From Acinetobacter populi (GTDB taxonomy: Bacteria; Pseudomonadota; Gammaproteobacteria; Pseudomonadales; Moraxellaceae): a stretch of DNA of 64,000 bases. The stretch spans positions 186,001 through 250,000 of the forward strand of contig NZ_NEXX01000004.1 in NCBI RefSeq assembly GCF_002174125.1, written 5' to 3'. The notes under the pieces are model-generated. The model made no database searches. It was not told the origin of the DNA and saw only the letters and a program-made list of their open reading frames with translations. The position numbers were made by a program, and so were the translations under genes. Shown here piece by piece: positions 1-8,112 of this stretch (positions within the stretch are counted from its first letter, which is position 1; each line of letters opens with the position of its first letter).

Positions 1-1
1 G

Positions 2-67
2 AATTTGGGCCTAGCTCGTCCAGAAAATCAATATGTTCTACAAAAGCAACAACACAAAGTATCTTAA
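2..67 (+). CDS. C-terminal tail of a probable DszA/NtaA-family flavin monooxygenase (partial)
   Basis: Reading from base 2, an open frame runs into the window and stops at 65-67. Its last residues include GLARPENQY. A LGLxRPxxxY-like tail is typical of the end of NtaA/SnaA/DszA-type flavin-dependent (LLM class) monooxygenases. The stop lies 17 bp before the nitroreductase start, so the two are probably co-transcribed. The assignment rests on about 20 residues and is an inference. It fits the sulfur-related genes further along. Confidence 0.4.
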   Translation, partial: NLGLARPENQYVLQKQQHKVS

Positions 68-84
68 ATAAGAGAGAAAATACC

Positions 85-687
85 ATGACTAATATTCGCC
101 AATCCAACCACGATATTGAAGATTTTTTCTTACAACGCTGGTCGCCTCGTAGTTTTAGTGCAGCAACAATTGATCAATCTACCCTCCAACAACTATTTGA
201 AGCAGCTCGCTGGGCACCTTCGGCATGGAACTCACAGCTCTGGCGGTTTATTTATGCACGTAAAGATACACCACATTGGGACAATATCTTTAGTACATTA
301 ACTGAATATAATCAATCTTGGGCCAAAGATGCATCGGCATTAATCGTAGTAATCTCAAAAACCAACTTTTTAGTTCCAGGACAAAACACTGAGCAGGAAT
401 TACGTAGTCATGCATTTGATACTGGAGCCGCATGGTCACATTTAGCCATACAAGCCGATCTAAAAGGCTGGAAAACCCATGCCATTGGTGGTTATGATCA
501 AGATCAGGTACGTCAAAATTTGGCTATTCCCGAAAACTATGCCATACAGGCGATTATTGTTATTGGTAAACAGGGTAATAAAAAAAATCTGCCCGATCAT
601 CTTCAATCTCGTGAATTTCCAAGTACTCGGCACCCAACTGAGCAATTTACTTACGAAGGTAAATTTTCAGTTGAAACATCATTTTAA
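85..687 (+). CDS. Nitroreductase-family flavoprotein
   Basis: This 200-residue protein has the FMN-dependent nitroreductase fold. An N-terminal RWSPRSF segment (residues 18-24) and the downstream AARWAPSAWNSQLWRF stretch form the usual FMN-binding arginine/serine region. The length matches small single-domain members. Family members reduce nitro groups, quinones or free flavin with NAD(P)H, and the substrate cannot be told from sequence. It follows the end of a probable flavin monooxygenase and precedes an aldo/keto reductase by 18 bp. A role as flavin or quinone reductase for the neighbouring oxygenases is possible but unproven. Confidence 0.85.
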   Translation: MTNIRQSNHDIEDFFLQRWSPRSFSAATIDQSTLQQLFEAARWAPSAWNSQLWRFIYARKDTPHWDNIFSTLTEYNQSWAKDASALIVVISKTNFLVPGQNTEQELRSHAFDTGAAWSHLAIQADLKGWKTHAIGGYDQDQVRQNLAIPENYAIQAIIVIGKQGNKKNLPDHLQSREFPSTRHPTEQFTYEGKFSVETSF

Positions 688-705
688 TTATTTTAGGAAT
701 ACGTA

Positions 706-1755
706 ATGCGATATAAAAAATTAGGCAAAACCGAGATAGACGTGAGCATTATCGCACTAGGTAGCATGACTTGGGGTGAACAAAATACCGAGCAAGAAGC
801 ACATGCACAACTAGATTATGCCACGGATCAAGGTGTTAATTTTATTGATGCGGCAGAACTCTATCCAGTTCCGCCAAAACCTGAGACTCAAGGTTTAACC
901 GAAAGCTATATTGGAACATGGTTAGCAAAATCACAACAGCGTGACAAAGTTATTATTGCCAGTAAAGTTGCAGGGCCATCATCAGCAAATGGCGGGACAG
1001 ACCATATCCGTGAAGGTAAGAGCCGCCATAATCGAGCCAATATTGAGCAGGCATTACACGATAGCTTAAAACGCTTGAAAACTGATTATGTTGATTTATA
1101 TCAATTACATTGGCCTGATCGAAGTACCAATTTTTTTGGTAAATTAGGTTATCAACATCATGATGATGAAAATGCTACCCCAATCCTGGAAACATTAACT
1201 GTTTTGGATGATTTGGTCAAAACAGGAAAAATTCGTCATATTGGTTTATCTAACGAAACACCATGGGGCATATCACAATTTCTACATCTTGCAGAAAAAT
1301 ACAATCTTACTCGGATTGTTTCTATCCAAAATCCATATAATTTATTAAATCGTAGCTTTGAAATTGGTAATGCAGAAATTGCCATTCGGGAACAAGTCGG
1401 CTTATTAGCTTATTCACCTTTGGCTTTTGGACATCTGACAGGAAAATACCTCAATGGTGCATTACCGGAAGGTGCAAGGGTAACAAAATGGCAACGTTTT
1501 AGTCGTTATAAAAGTAAAAATGCAGAAAAAGCCACTCAATTATATGTCGATCTAGCCAAAGCCCATAATTTAAATCCAGCACAATTAGCATTGGCATATA
1601 TTAATCAACAGCGTTTTGTTACTAGTAATATTATTGGGGCAACCAATTTAGAGCAACTAAAAACCAATATTGATAGTATTAACGTCGACTTATCTGAAGA
1701 GATACTTTTGGAAATTGATAAAATTCACCAACATTATCCAAATCCAAGTCCATAA
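706..1755 (+). CDS. Aldo/keto reductase (Tas-like)
   Basis: This is a 349-residue NADP(H)-dependent aldo/keto reductase of the Tas/YghZ-like branch. The start MRYKKLGKTEIDVSIIALGSMTWG is shared with Tas. The catalytic tetrad region is visible: D49 and Y53 in FIDAAELYP, the K in IIASKVAG and the H in YQLHWPD. The C-terminal cofactor segment with SNIIGATNLEQL is present. It begins 18 bp after the nitroreductase and is probably in the same operon. The substrate is unknown. A hairpin about 30 bp after its stop probably ends the transcript. Confidence 0.88.
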   Translation: MRYKKLGKTEIDVSIIALGSMTWGEQNTEQEAHAQLDYATDQGVNFIDAAELYPVPPKPETQGLTESYIGTWLAKSQQRDKVIIASKVAGPSSANGGTDHIREGKSRHNRANIEQALHDSLKRLKTDYVDLYQLHWPDRSTNFFGKLGYQHHDDENATPILETLTVLDDLVKTGKIRHIGLSNETPWGISQFLHLAEKYNLTRIVSIQNPYNLLNRSFEIGNAEIAIREQVGLLAYSPLAFGHLTGKYLNGALPEGARVTKWQRFSRYKSKNAEKATQLYVDLAKAHNLNPAQLALAYINQQRFVTSNIIGATNLEQLKTNIDSINVDLSEEILLEIDKIHQHYPNPSP

Positions 1756-1783
1756 ATATATTTAATTCATTTTAGACATCACA

Positions 1784-1813
1784 CTATATGTTTTATAAAA
1801 ACAAAACATATAG
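1784..1813 (+). terminator. Hairpin after the aldo/keto reductase
   Basis: A perfect 11-bp inverted repeat (1784-1794 with 1803-1813, loop of 8) lies just downstream of the aldo/keto reductase stop. The stem is AT-rich and is followed by A-rich rather than T-rich sequence on this strand, so termination would be weak or factor-assisted. Confidence 0.4.
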
Positions 1814-1943
1814 CGTGAATAAATATAAAAAAATAGATCCCTTAATATATTTTATGCATTTTATATCAATTATTATTATTTTTTAAATACAAATTAAATC
1901 TATACAATCATTTTATTATTTTCAATATAGGAATTATATTATT

Positions 1944-2159
1944 ATGACTATTCAAGCAATTAATGTACGCAATCAATTCAAAGGTATTATTAAAGAAATT
2001 ATTGAAGGTTCCGTTGTAACAGAAGTGGATGTTGAAACACCTGCCGGATTATTTACCTCAGTGATTACTACCCGTTCAGTAAAAGACTTAGATTTACAAA
2101 TAGGTAATGAAGTTGTTGTACTCATTAAAGCAACCGAAGTGTCTTTGGCAAAACTATAA
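1944..2159 (+). CDS. Molbindin/TOBE-domain small protein (Mop-like)
   Basis: This 71-residue protein consists of one TOBE/Mop domain. It has the N-KGII-KEI-GSVVTEV pattern and the closing NEVVVLIKATEVSLAK motif of molybdate/tungstate-binding molbindins. Such proteins store or buffer oxyanions in the cytoplasm, and the same domain occurs at the C-terminus of ModC-type ATPases. It sits 25 bp before a separate ABC ATPase that has no TOBE domain of its own. The two could work together, or the pairing may be historical. An AT-rich leader of about 130 bp precedes it. Confidence 0.8.
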   Translation: MTIQAINVRNQFKGIIKEIIEGSVVTEVDVETPAGLFTSVITTRSVKDLDLQIGNEVVVLIKATEVSLAKL

Positions 2160-2184
2160 TCCATAATAGAAAGGTAAATTTATC

Positions 2185-3012
2185 ATGGCAAAGTCATTAG
2201 GCGCAGTGTCAATAAAAAACGTCAGTAAATTTTATCGGCAAAAAAACAATCAACCTTTACCTGTACTACATCAAATTTCCCTCGATATACAACCAGGTGA
2301 GTTTATTAGTATTGTAGGAAGTAGTGGCTGTGGCAAATCAACATTATTACGTTTATTGATCGGATTGGAACAAGACTTTTCTGGTCAAATTTTAATTGAT
2401 GGTAAGCCTATTGCAGGAGCTAGTCTGGAAAGAGGAATTGTATTTCAGGACCACCGTCTATTTCCTTGGTTAACGGTGCGAGAAAATATTCGGGTTGCGC
2501 TACAAAATAGCCCTTTAAGCCGTGATGAGCAGGATAAAACCATTGATGAACATATTGAACTCGTTGGTTTAACAGCATTTCAACATGCTTATCCCTCACA
2601 ACTTTCTGGTGGTATGAGTCAACGTGTTGCCATAGCCCGAGGATTGGTCAACCGTCCTAAAATTCTACTTTTAGACGAACCATTTGGTGCGTTGGATGCA
2701 CTGACCAGAGCAAAGTTACAGCAAGAACTACAACGCATATGGGAAACTGAAAAAATCACCATGATCATCGTAACCCATGATATTGAAGAAGCAGTATTTT
2801 TAGGAGAACGTGTGGTGGTAATGCAACCCAATCCTGGCATCATTAAACATATTTTGCCTGTTGATGTACCACATCCAAGACATCGGGAAGACTTTAGACT
2901 TAACAATATCAAGAATGAAATTCTCAAAGATTTTAGTCAATTTTCTTCCGAAGAATTACACTCCCTTGAGTTAACTCGCCGTAAGTTTAATGAATATCAA
3001 TTTTCGGTATAG
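2185..3012 (+). CDS. ABC transporter ATP-binding protein, SsuB/TauB type
   Basis: This is a 275-residue ATPase of the nitrate/sulfonate/taurine importer family. It has Walker A GSSGCGKST, Q-loop FQDHRLFPWL, signature LSGGMSQRVAIARG, Walker B ILLLDEPFGALD and the switch histidine in VTHDIEEAV. The FPWLTVRENI Q-loop region is characteristic of SsuB/TauB/NrtD. No matching permease or binding protein follows; the next gene is convergent and belongs to another ABC family. Its partners are presumably upstream of the window or elsewhere. AGAAAGG before the ATG is a good ribosome-binding site. Confidence 0.9.
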   Translation: MAKSLGAVSIKNVSKFYRQKNNQPLPVLHQISLDIQPGEFISIVGSSGCGKSTLLRLLIGLEQDFSGQILIDGKPIAGASLERGIVFQDHRLFPWLTVRENIRVALQNSPLSRDEQDKTIDEHIELVGLTAFQHAYPSQLSGGMSQRVAIARGLVNRPKILLLDEPFGALDALTRAKLQQELQRIWETEKITMIIVTHDIEEAVFLGERVVVMQPNPGIIKHILPVDVPHPRHREDFRLNNIKNEILKDFSQFSSEELHSLELTRRKFNEYQFSV

Positions 3013-3071
3013 TTTCTCTTGCCGATTCAGCATTTTATGAAGTAACTAACTAAATTTTAATTATAAAAAAT

Positions 3072-3105
3072 AAAAGCACTGACGAAATATCCGTTCAGTG
3101 CTTTT
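3072..3105. terminator. Bidirectional intrinsic terminator
   Basis: An 11-bp perfect stem (3072-3082 with 3095-3105) is A-rich on its left edge and T-rich on its right. It can therefore terminate both the SsuB-like gene (plus) and the LivF-like gene (minus), which converge here. Confidence 0.85.
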
Positions 3106-3127
3106 ATCATCATAATAACGCAGTAAT

Positions 3128-3871
3128 CTAAGCCGTTTGCCCCAAATAAGCCCTTTGAATTGCGCCTGTTTCATATAGCGCTTTGGTTTGTCCGGATAAG
3201 CGAATTACTCCATTTTCAATCACGTAGGCATTATCGGTATAATCCTGTGCCAACTGGATATTCTGTTCTGCAACCAGAAAACTCATCCCTTGCTCTGCCC
3301 GTAAATTGCCAATCAATTCAAAAATCTCGTGGCTGATTTTAGGTGCCAGTCCCATAGAAGGTTCATCGAGTAAGATTAGTTTGGGCTCCGTCATCAAAGC
3401 CCGACCAATTGCCAGCATTTGTTGCTCACCGCCAGAGGTATATCCGGCCAAAGTATTTTTCTTCTCTGCCAGACGTGGAAAATAATGATAAACTTGTTGC
3501 AATGCCTGCTGTAATTTTGCTTGTGATGGCCGATGGATAAAGCCGCCAGTCAGTAGATTTTCTTCTACACTCAGATGGGCAAAGCAATGTCGACCTTCAA
3601 GTACCTGTACCAAACCTTTTTTGACAATATCACTGGGATTCTGTCCAAGAATGGACGCGCCCTGATAGATAATTTCTCCACGATAAATCTGACCATTCTC
3701 AGCCGCAATCAACTGCGAAATTGCTTTGAGTGTGGTACTTTTGCCTGCACCATTTGCGCCCAGCAATGCCACAATTGCCCCTTGTGGCACAGCCAGACTC
3801 ACCTGCTTGACGGCTAAAATACTTTGGTCATAGACTACCTCAATGTTCTGTACATCAAGCAGTATGGTCAT
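3128..3871 (-). CDS. Branched-chain-type ABC transporter ATPase, LivF-like
   Basis: This 247-residue ATPase is of the LivF subfamily of hydrophobic-amino-acid transporters. It has Walker A GANGAGKST, signature TSGGEQQMLAIGRAL, Walker B LILLDEPSMGLAP and the ending typical of LivF (VIENGVIRLSG). It is the last gene of a six-gene minus-strand operon: AMP-ligase-like, LivG, LivH, LivM, binding protein, LivF. It starts 15 bp after the binding-protein stop. LivF and LivG form the ATPase pair that powers the LivH/LivM channel. Confidence 0.93.
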   Translation of the reverse strand: MTILLDVQNIEVVYDQSILAVKQVSLAVPQGAIVALLGANGAGKSTTLKAISQLIAAENGQIYRGEIIYQGASILGQNPSDIVKKGLVQVLEGRHCFAHLSVEENLLTGGFIHRPSQAKLQQALQQVYHYFPRLAEKKNTLAGYTSGGEQQMLAIGRALMTEPKLILLDEPSMGLAPKISHEIFELIGNLRAEQGMSFLVAEQNIQLAQDYTDNAYVIENGVIRLSGQTKALYETGAIQRAYLGQTA

Positions 3872-3886
3872 AGCGATTACTCCCTA

Positions 3887-5293
3887 TTAGCTTTCCGTGG
3901 CACAATCACGGATGGTAATGCCTTGTTCTTTGGCATATTTTTGTGAAGATTCTTCAATAATGGGACGCAATAGTGCTCGGTCTGCCTGCACCCAGTCACT
4001 GATCACATTCCACTTTGTGCCATCCCATTGCTGAAAACGTACTGCACCGCCACCTTCATGATCTTCACATGACAATTTTAAAGGCTGCACCAAACCATAA
4101 GCACCCAATTCTTTTAGACGTTCATCAGTTAAATGAATATTTTCAAAGCCCCAGCGTACTTCCTCACCACTCAGTGGACGATGACCAAATTTTTCTTGCG
4201 CCACACGTACCGCTTCCACATTCAAAATCCCGTTAACAACACCTAGGTTATAATTCACCGTACCAAACTGTTTCGGATCTTTTAGATCAGATTGCCCTTT
4301 ATCCACCACAAGGCTTTTGATTTGTTGTAAGACAGGAAAATTGGTACCTGATGGATGCGTAGTAATCGAAATAAAGCCTTTGGACGCATCACCCGCTGGC
4401 GCAGCATCTTCTTCAGAATTCGACCAGATATTGCCAATAATTTTATCCGCGGGATAACCGACTTTTTGTGCAGTTTTTAAGGCCACAGGGTTCATCACGC
4501 CAAATCCACGTAAGATTACCCAATCAGGTTGAATGCGACGAATATTTAACCACTGTGACTGCTGTTCATTGCCGGGATGCGGCACTTCGATATGCGTCAC
4601 GCTAAAACCATATTTCTTCGATAAAATATCAATCACCGGAATGGTTTCTTTACCATAAGGTGAACCATGGTACAGCACCACAATTTTTTTGCCTTTTAGC
4701 TGATCCAATCCACCACTTTGTTGTCCCAGATAATTAATGATGGCTGAGACTTCACTGTAGGGATTAAGCTGTAAGGGGAATACATAAGGAAAAACCCGGC
4801 CATCGGTAGAATCGGTACGCCCATGGTTAATGGTAATTAATGGCAGTTTATCCTGCGTTGAGCGCTCCAGCGTGGCATAAGCAATCCCGACTGACAAAGG
4901 ATTAGTTGCAGCGGCAGGTGCACCATTCAGGCCTTTTTTCAAACGCTCATAACACTCTACACCTTTTTCCACCACATATTCGGTTTCACATTCCGACCAC
5001 ACCAGCTTGACACCATTAACACCGCCCTGTGCATTAATGGCTTTCATATAATCAATAAATCCGCCGAAAAAGCCCGTTCCCGCTGCTGCATAAGGACCAA
5101 CCCGATAACTTTGCAAAGGAAAATACTGAGCATTTTGATCGGACAAGGTGCTTTGAGCCCCTGTTGCCGTGTCTTGCTGCGCCTGTACTGGCTGCTGTTC
5201 ACTGGTCTTTTTATTGCTGGTTAAAAGCACGATCAAAATTAAGATCAGTGCAATCACCGCTAGCCAAAACCATAAAGATTTAAATAGTTTCAT
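3887..5293 (-). CDS. ABC transporter substrate-binding protein, Liv/amide family
   Basis: This 468-residue periplasmic-binding-protein-fold protein (type I, LivK/AmiC-like) has YRVGPYAAAGTGFFGGFIDY near its start and a long Venus-flytrap body. The N-terminus is unusual: one hydrophobic helix at about residues 8-27 is followed by SNKKTSEQQ, with no lipobox and no obvious signal-peptidase site. The protein may therefore stay membrane-anchored. It is longer than LivK (about 370 residues). It lies between LivM and LivF. The ligand is unknown; relatives in clusters with an AMP-ligase are suspected to take up aromatic or fatty acids. Confidence 0.88.
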   Translation of the reverse strand: MKLFKSLWFWLAVIALILILIVLLTSNKKTSEQQPVQAQQDTATGAQSTLSDQNAQYFPLQSYRVGPYAAAGTGFFGGFIDYMKAINAQGGVNGVKLVWSECETEYVVEKGVECYERLKKGLNGAPAAATNPLSVGIAYATLERSTQDKLPLITINHGRTDSTDGRVFPYVFPLQLNPYSEVSAIINYLGQQSGGLDQLKGKKIVVLYHGSPYGKETIPVIDILSKKYGFSVTHIEVPHPGNEQQSQWLNIRRIQPDWVILRGFGVMNPVALKTAQKVGYPADKIIGNIWSNSEEDAAPAGDASKGFISITTHPSGTNFPVLQQIKSLVVDKGQSDLKDPKQFGTVNYNLGVVNGILNVEAVRVAQEKFGHRPLSGEEVRWGFENIHLTDERLKELGAYGLVQPLKLSCEDHEGGGAVRFQQWDGTKWNVISDWVQADRALLRPIIEESSQKYAKEQGITIRDCATES

Positions 5294-5315
5294 CGCATAC
5301 CTTTTAAAAAAATAA

Positions 5316-6386
5316 TTAATAACGTAACGGCCATGTTCTCAGTCGTTGATATGCATTGCGGCATAAACGGCTTAGCCCTTCTGGCTCTTTAATCAGAAAA
5401 TAAATAATCAAAGCCCCAAAAATAATTTTTTGCAGGTTTTGTAATAACGCTTGATCAATCGCTTGACCAAAGACCGCCTGACCTAAAATGCTGAGCACAA
5501 TCGGCAATAGCACGATAAAAGCGGCACCGTAAAAACTGCCCGCCAGACTGCCTAAACCACCAATAATGATGATGAATAAAATTTGAAAAGAACGATTCAG
5601 ATCCAGACCATTGGCTTCAATCGTTCCCAGATAAGCAAATGCCCACAACGCGCCTGCAATCCCCAGATAAAACGAACTCACGGCAAATGCGAACAATTTG
5701 GTCCGTCCAACAGGAATACCCAATGTGGTCGCTGCTGTTTCCATATCACGTACTGCACAAAAATTACGTCCATATTGGCTCTGGATTAAATGCCGCGCTA
5801 CTACGGTGAGAAGTACGACAATGCTTAAAGTCAATAAATAATGTCCGACCGGACTATTTAAGGAATATCCTAAAATCTCTAATCGAGGTGCAGTGATCAC
5901 GCCCGAAGCGTTATGATTGGTAAACCAGCCATATTGGGTAAATAACCAGGGCACAAAAAATTGTGCAGCCAGTGTCGATACAATCAGATAAAAGCCTTTG
6001 ATCCTTAGACTTGGCAAGCCAACCAGAACACCAAATAATGCAGCAATCACACCACCCAGAAAAATACTGAGTAATAAGGGTAATTGTGGAATTCGTAGCT
6101 CAAGGTTATAGGTGGCAAATGCCCCAACTGCCATAAATGCCGCCGAACCCAAAGACAATTGTCCGGTATAGCCAGTGAGAATATTAAGTCCCAGACCTGC
6201 AAGTGCCAGCACCAGATAAGGCACAAGAATCGCATTAAATAAATAATCCGAACCGACAAAAGGGACAAAAACAAAGGCAATCAATAAGGCAAATAAAAAC
6301 AGAATACGATGTTCTTTTAAGCGAAAAATACGCTGTTCATCTTGATAATGCTGAGTAAATTGTCGTGCCTGACTAAATAAAAACAT
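5316..6386 (-). CDS. Branched-chain-type ABC transporter permease, LivM-like
   Basis: This 356-residue polytopic inner-membrane protein of the LivM family has repeated hydrophobic helices from residue 25 to the end. It carries the hallmark GLGLNILTGYTGQLSLGSAAFMAVGA motif region near residues 63-88 and IIGGLGSLAGSFYGA near residue 275. A hydrophilic lead of about 25 residues precedes the first helix. It starts 3 bp after the LivH stop and pairs with LivH to form the translocation pore. Confidence 0.92.
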   Translation of the reverse strand: MFLFSQARQFTQHYQDEQRIFRLKEHRILFLFALLIAFVFVPFVGSDYLFNAILVPYLVLALAGLGLNILTGYTGQLSLGSAAFMAVGAFATYNLELRIPQLPLLLSIFLGGVIAALFGVLVGLPSLRIKGFYLIVSTLAAQFFVPWLFTQYGWFTNHNASGVITAPRLEILGYSLNSPVGHYLLTLSIVVLLTVVARHLIQSQYGRNFCAVRDMETAATTLGIPVGRTKLFAFAVSSFYLGIAGALWAFAYLGTIEANGLDLNRSFQILFIIIIGGLGSLAGSFYGAAFIVLLPIVLSILGQAVFGQAIDQALLQNLQKIIFGALIIYFLIKEPEGLSRLCRNAYQRLRTWPLRY

Positions 6387-6389
6387 GTG

Positions 6390-7271
6390 CTAGACCCTCT
6401 CTACCTGTTGCTGTCCAAACAAACCCGTTGGACGTACCAATAAAAAGAGTATGGCAAGCACATAAGGAAACCAGTTTTCAAGCCCAGAGCCGATGATGCT
6501 ACCCAGATAAATTTCTGCCAGTTTCTCGGTTGCACCAATAATCAAGCCCGCAACAATAGCGCCTGAAATTGAGGTAAAACCGCCAATAATCAGTACAGGT
6601 AAAGCCTTAAGTACCACCAGTGACAATGAGAACTGCACACCTAGACGTGCGCCCCACAACAAACCTGCGACCAGTGCAACAAAGCCTGCAACGGTCCACA
6701 CCAGAATCCAGATTCTATTTAAACGAATCCCGACAGACTGTGCAGCCAATGGATCATCTGCAACGGCCCGCAAGGCAATACCAAAACGGGTTTTACTAAA
6801 TAGCAGCGACAAAATAATCACCAGACTGCCAGCGATTGCTGTAGCAAATAAATCAAATTTACTCAGCATGATGCCAAACAAATTAATCGGCGCATCGGAA
6901 ATTCCAAGATCCAAACCATGAACCTGTGTGCCCCAGACAGTTTGTGCCAGACCTTCGATGATATAGCTCAAACCCAGTGTGGCCATAAATAAAGTCATCA
7001 CCGAGCGATTGATCAAATGCTTTAAAATCAAGGCATCAATCAGTAATACCAGCAAAAAAATCACCAGCATGGTCGCAATAAATGCCAGCACAAATGGCAC
7101 ACCACGTTCGGTCAAATTGACAAAGGTCAATGCCGAAAACAGTACCAACGATCCTTGAGCAAAATTAAACACGCCCGATGCACGATAAATCAGCACAAAT
7201 CCGATTGCCACCAGTGAATACATCACCCCAGCAAGTGTGCCACCCAGCAAAACCTCTAAAAAAAATGACAT
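6390..7271 (-). CDS. Branched-chain-type ABC transporter permease, LivH-like
   Basis: This 293-residue permease has about eight membrane helices and the LivH signatures LLGGTLAGVMYSLVAIGFVL at the N-terminus, FNFAQGSLV at about residue 36 and SGAIVAGLIIGATEKLAEIY near residue 240. Length and order fit LivH. It begins 9 bp after the LivG-like stop within the operon, so subunit stoichiometry with LivM, LivF and LivG is complete. Confidence 0.92.
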   Translation of the reverse strand: MSFFLEVLLGGTLAGVMYSLVAIGFVLIYRASGVFNFAQGSLVLFSALTFVNLTERGVPFVLAFIATMLVIFLLVLLIDALILKHLINRSVMTLFMATLGLSYIIEGLAQTVWGTQVHGLDLGISDAPINLFGIMLSKFDLFATAIAGSLVIILSLLFSKTRFGIALRAVADDPLAAQSVGIRLNRIWILVWTVAGFVALVAGLLWGARLGVQFSLSLVVLKALPVLIIGGFTSISGAIVAGLIIGATEKLAEIYLGSIIGSGLENWFPYVLAILFLLVRPTGLFGQQQVERV

Positions 7272-7280
7272 GCTAAACCC

Positions 7281-8102
7281 TCATATTTTTAATTCATTCG
7301 AGTGGGAAGGCGTGACATCAACACGTTGTACCCCAAGATAGGCACTCAATACTTCCGGATGCTGCTGAATATGCTGTGGCGTTCCATCGGCAATTTTTTT
7401 ACCGTAATCCAGCACCACAATATGGTCTGAAATCTCCATCACCACAGCCAAATCGTGCTCAATCATCAGTACAGTAATGCCGAGCCGTTGATTTATTTTT
7501 TTTACAAACTCGGCAATACTTTGTTTTTCTTCATGATTCATGCCTGCCATCGGTTCATCAAGGAGCAACAGTTTCGGTTCAGCAGCCAGTGCTCTAGCCA
7601 GTTCAACCCGTTTTTGCAAACCATAGGACAAGGTACTTACCACCTTGTCGCGATATTGTTGTAGATTCAGCAATTTCAGGATTTCTTCAACTTTTAGGCG
7701 TTGTAAATCCTCATCCTGTTTACTCCTAGGTAAACGTAAAATTGCACCAAGCACGGAATAACGACTTTTTAACACCCGACCAGTCAGCACATTATCCAGC
7801 ACCGACATATGCTTAAATAAGGCCAAATTCTGAAAGGTTCGCGCGATCCCCAGATATGGTGCATGCTTTGCCTTATATTGTTTAAGTGCTTTACCCGCAA
7901 AAATAATCTGCCCAGCCTGTGGTCGATAAATCCCATTAATAATATTAATTACTGAACTTTTACCGGCCCCATTGGGACCGATCAAGGCACAAATTTCCCC
8001 TGTGCGCACCTGAAAATTCAATTTTTTCAGGACTTGAGATGCTGCAAACGATAGATCAATATCTTGTAGCTGCAAAATTTCCTGTTGTATTCCACCAGAC
8101 AT
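7281..8102 (-). CDS. Branched-chain-type ABC transporter ATPase, LivG-like
   Basis: This 273-residue LivG-type ATPase has Walker A GPNGAGKSS, Q-loop FQNLALFKHM, signature LSYGLQKRVELARALA and Walker B LLLLDEPMAGMNHEE. LSYGxQ instead of LSGGQ is normal for LivG. It begins 10 bp after the stop of the AMP-ligase-like gene, so translational coupling is likely. Confidence 0.93.
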   Translation of the reverse strand: MSGGIQQEILQLQDIDLSFAASQVLKKLNFQVRTGEICALIGPNGAGKSSVINIINGIYRPQAGQIIFAGKALKQYKAKHAPYLGIARTFQNLALFKHMSVLDNVLTGRVLKSRYSVLGAILRLPRSKQDEDLQRLKVEEILKLLNLQQYRDKVVSTLSYGLQKRVELARALAAEPKLLLLDEPMAGMNHEEKQSIAEFVKKINQRLGITVLMIEHDLAVVMEISDHIVVLDYGKKIADGTPQHIQQHPEVLSAYLGVQRVDVTPSHSNELKI

Positions 8103-8112
8103 ACAGATTCTC

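Noticed and set aside
2619-2927. 102-residue frame on the minus strand inside the SsuB-like gene
   Set aside because: It is a shadow of a well-supported ATPase with all motifs; no homology or ribosome-binding site.
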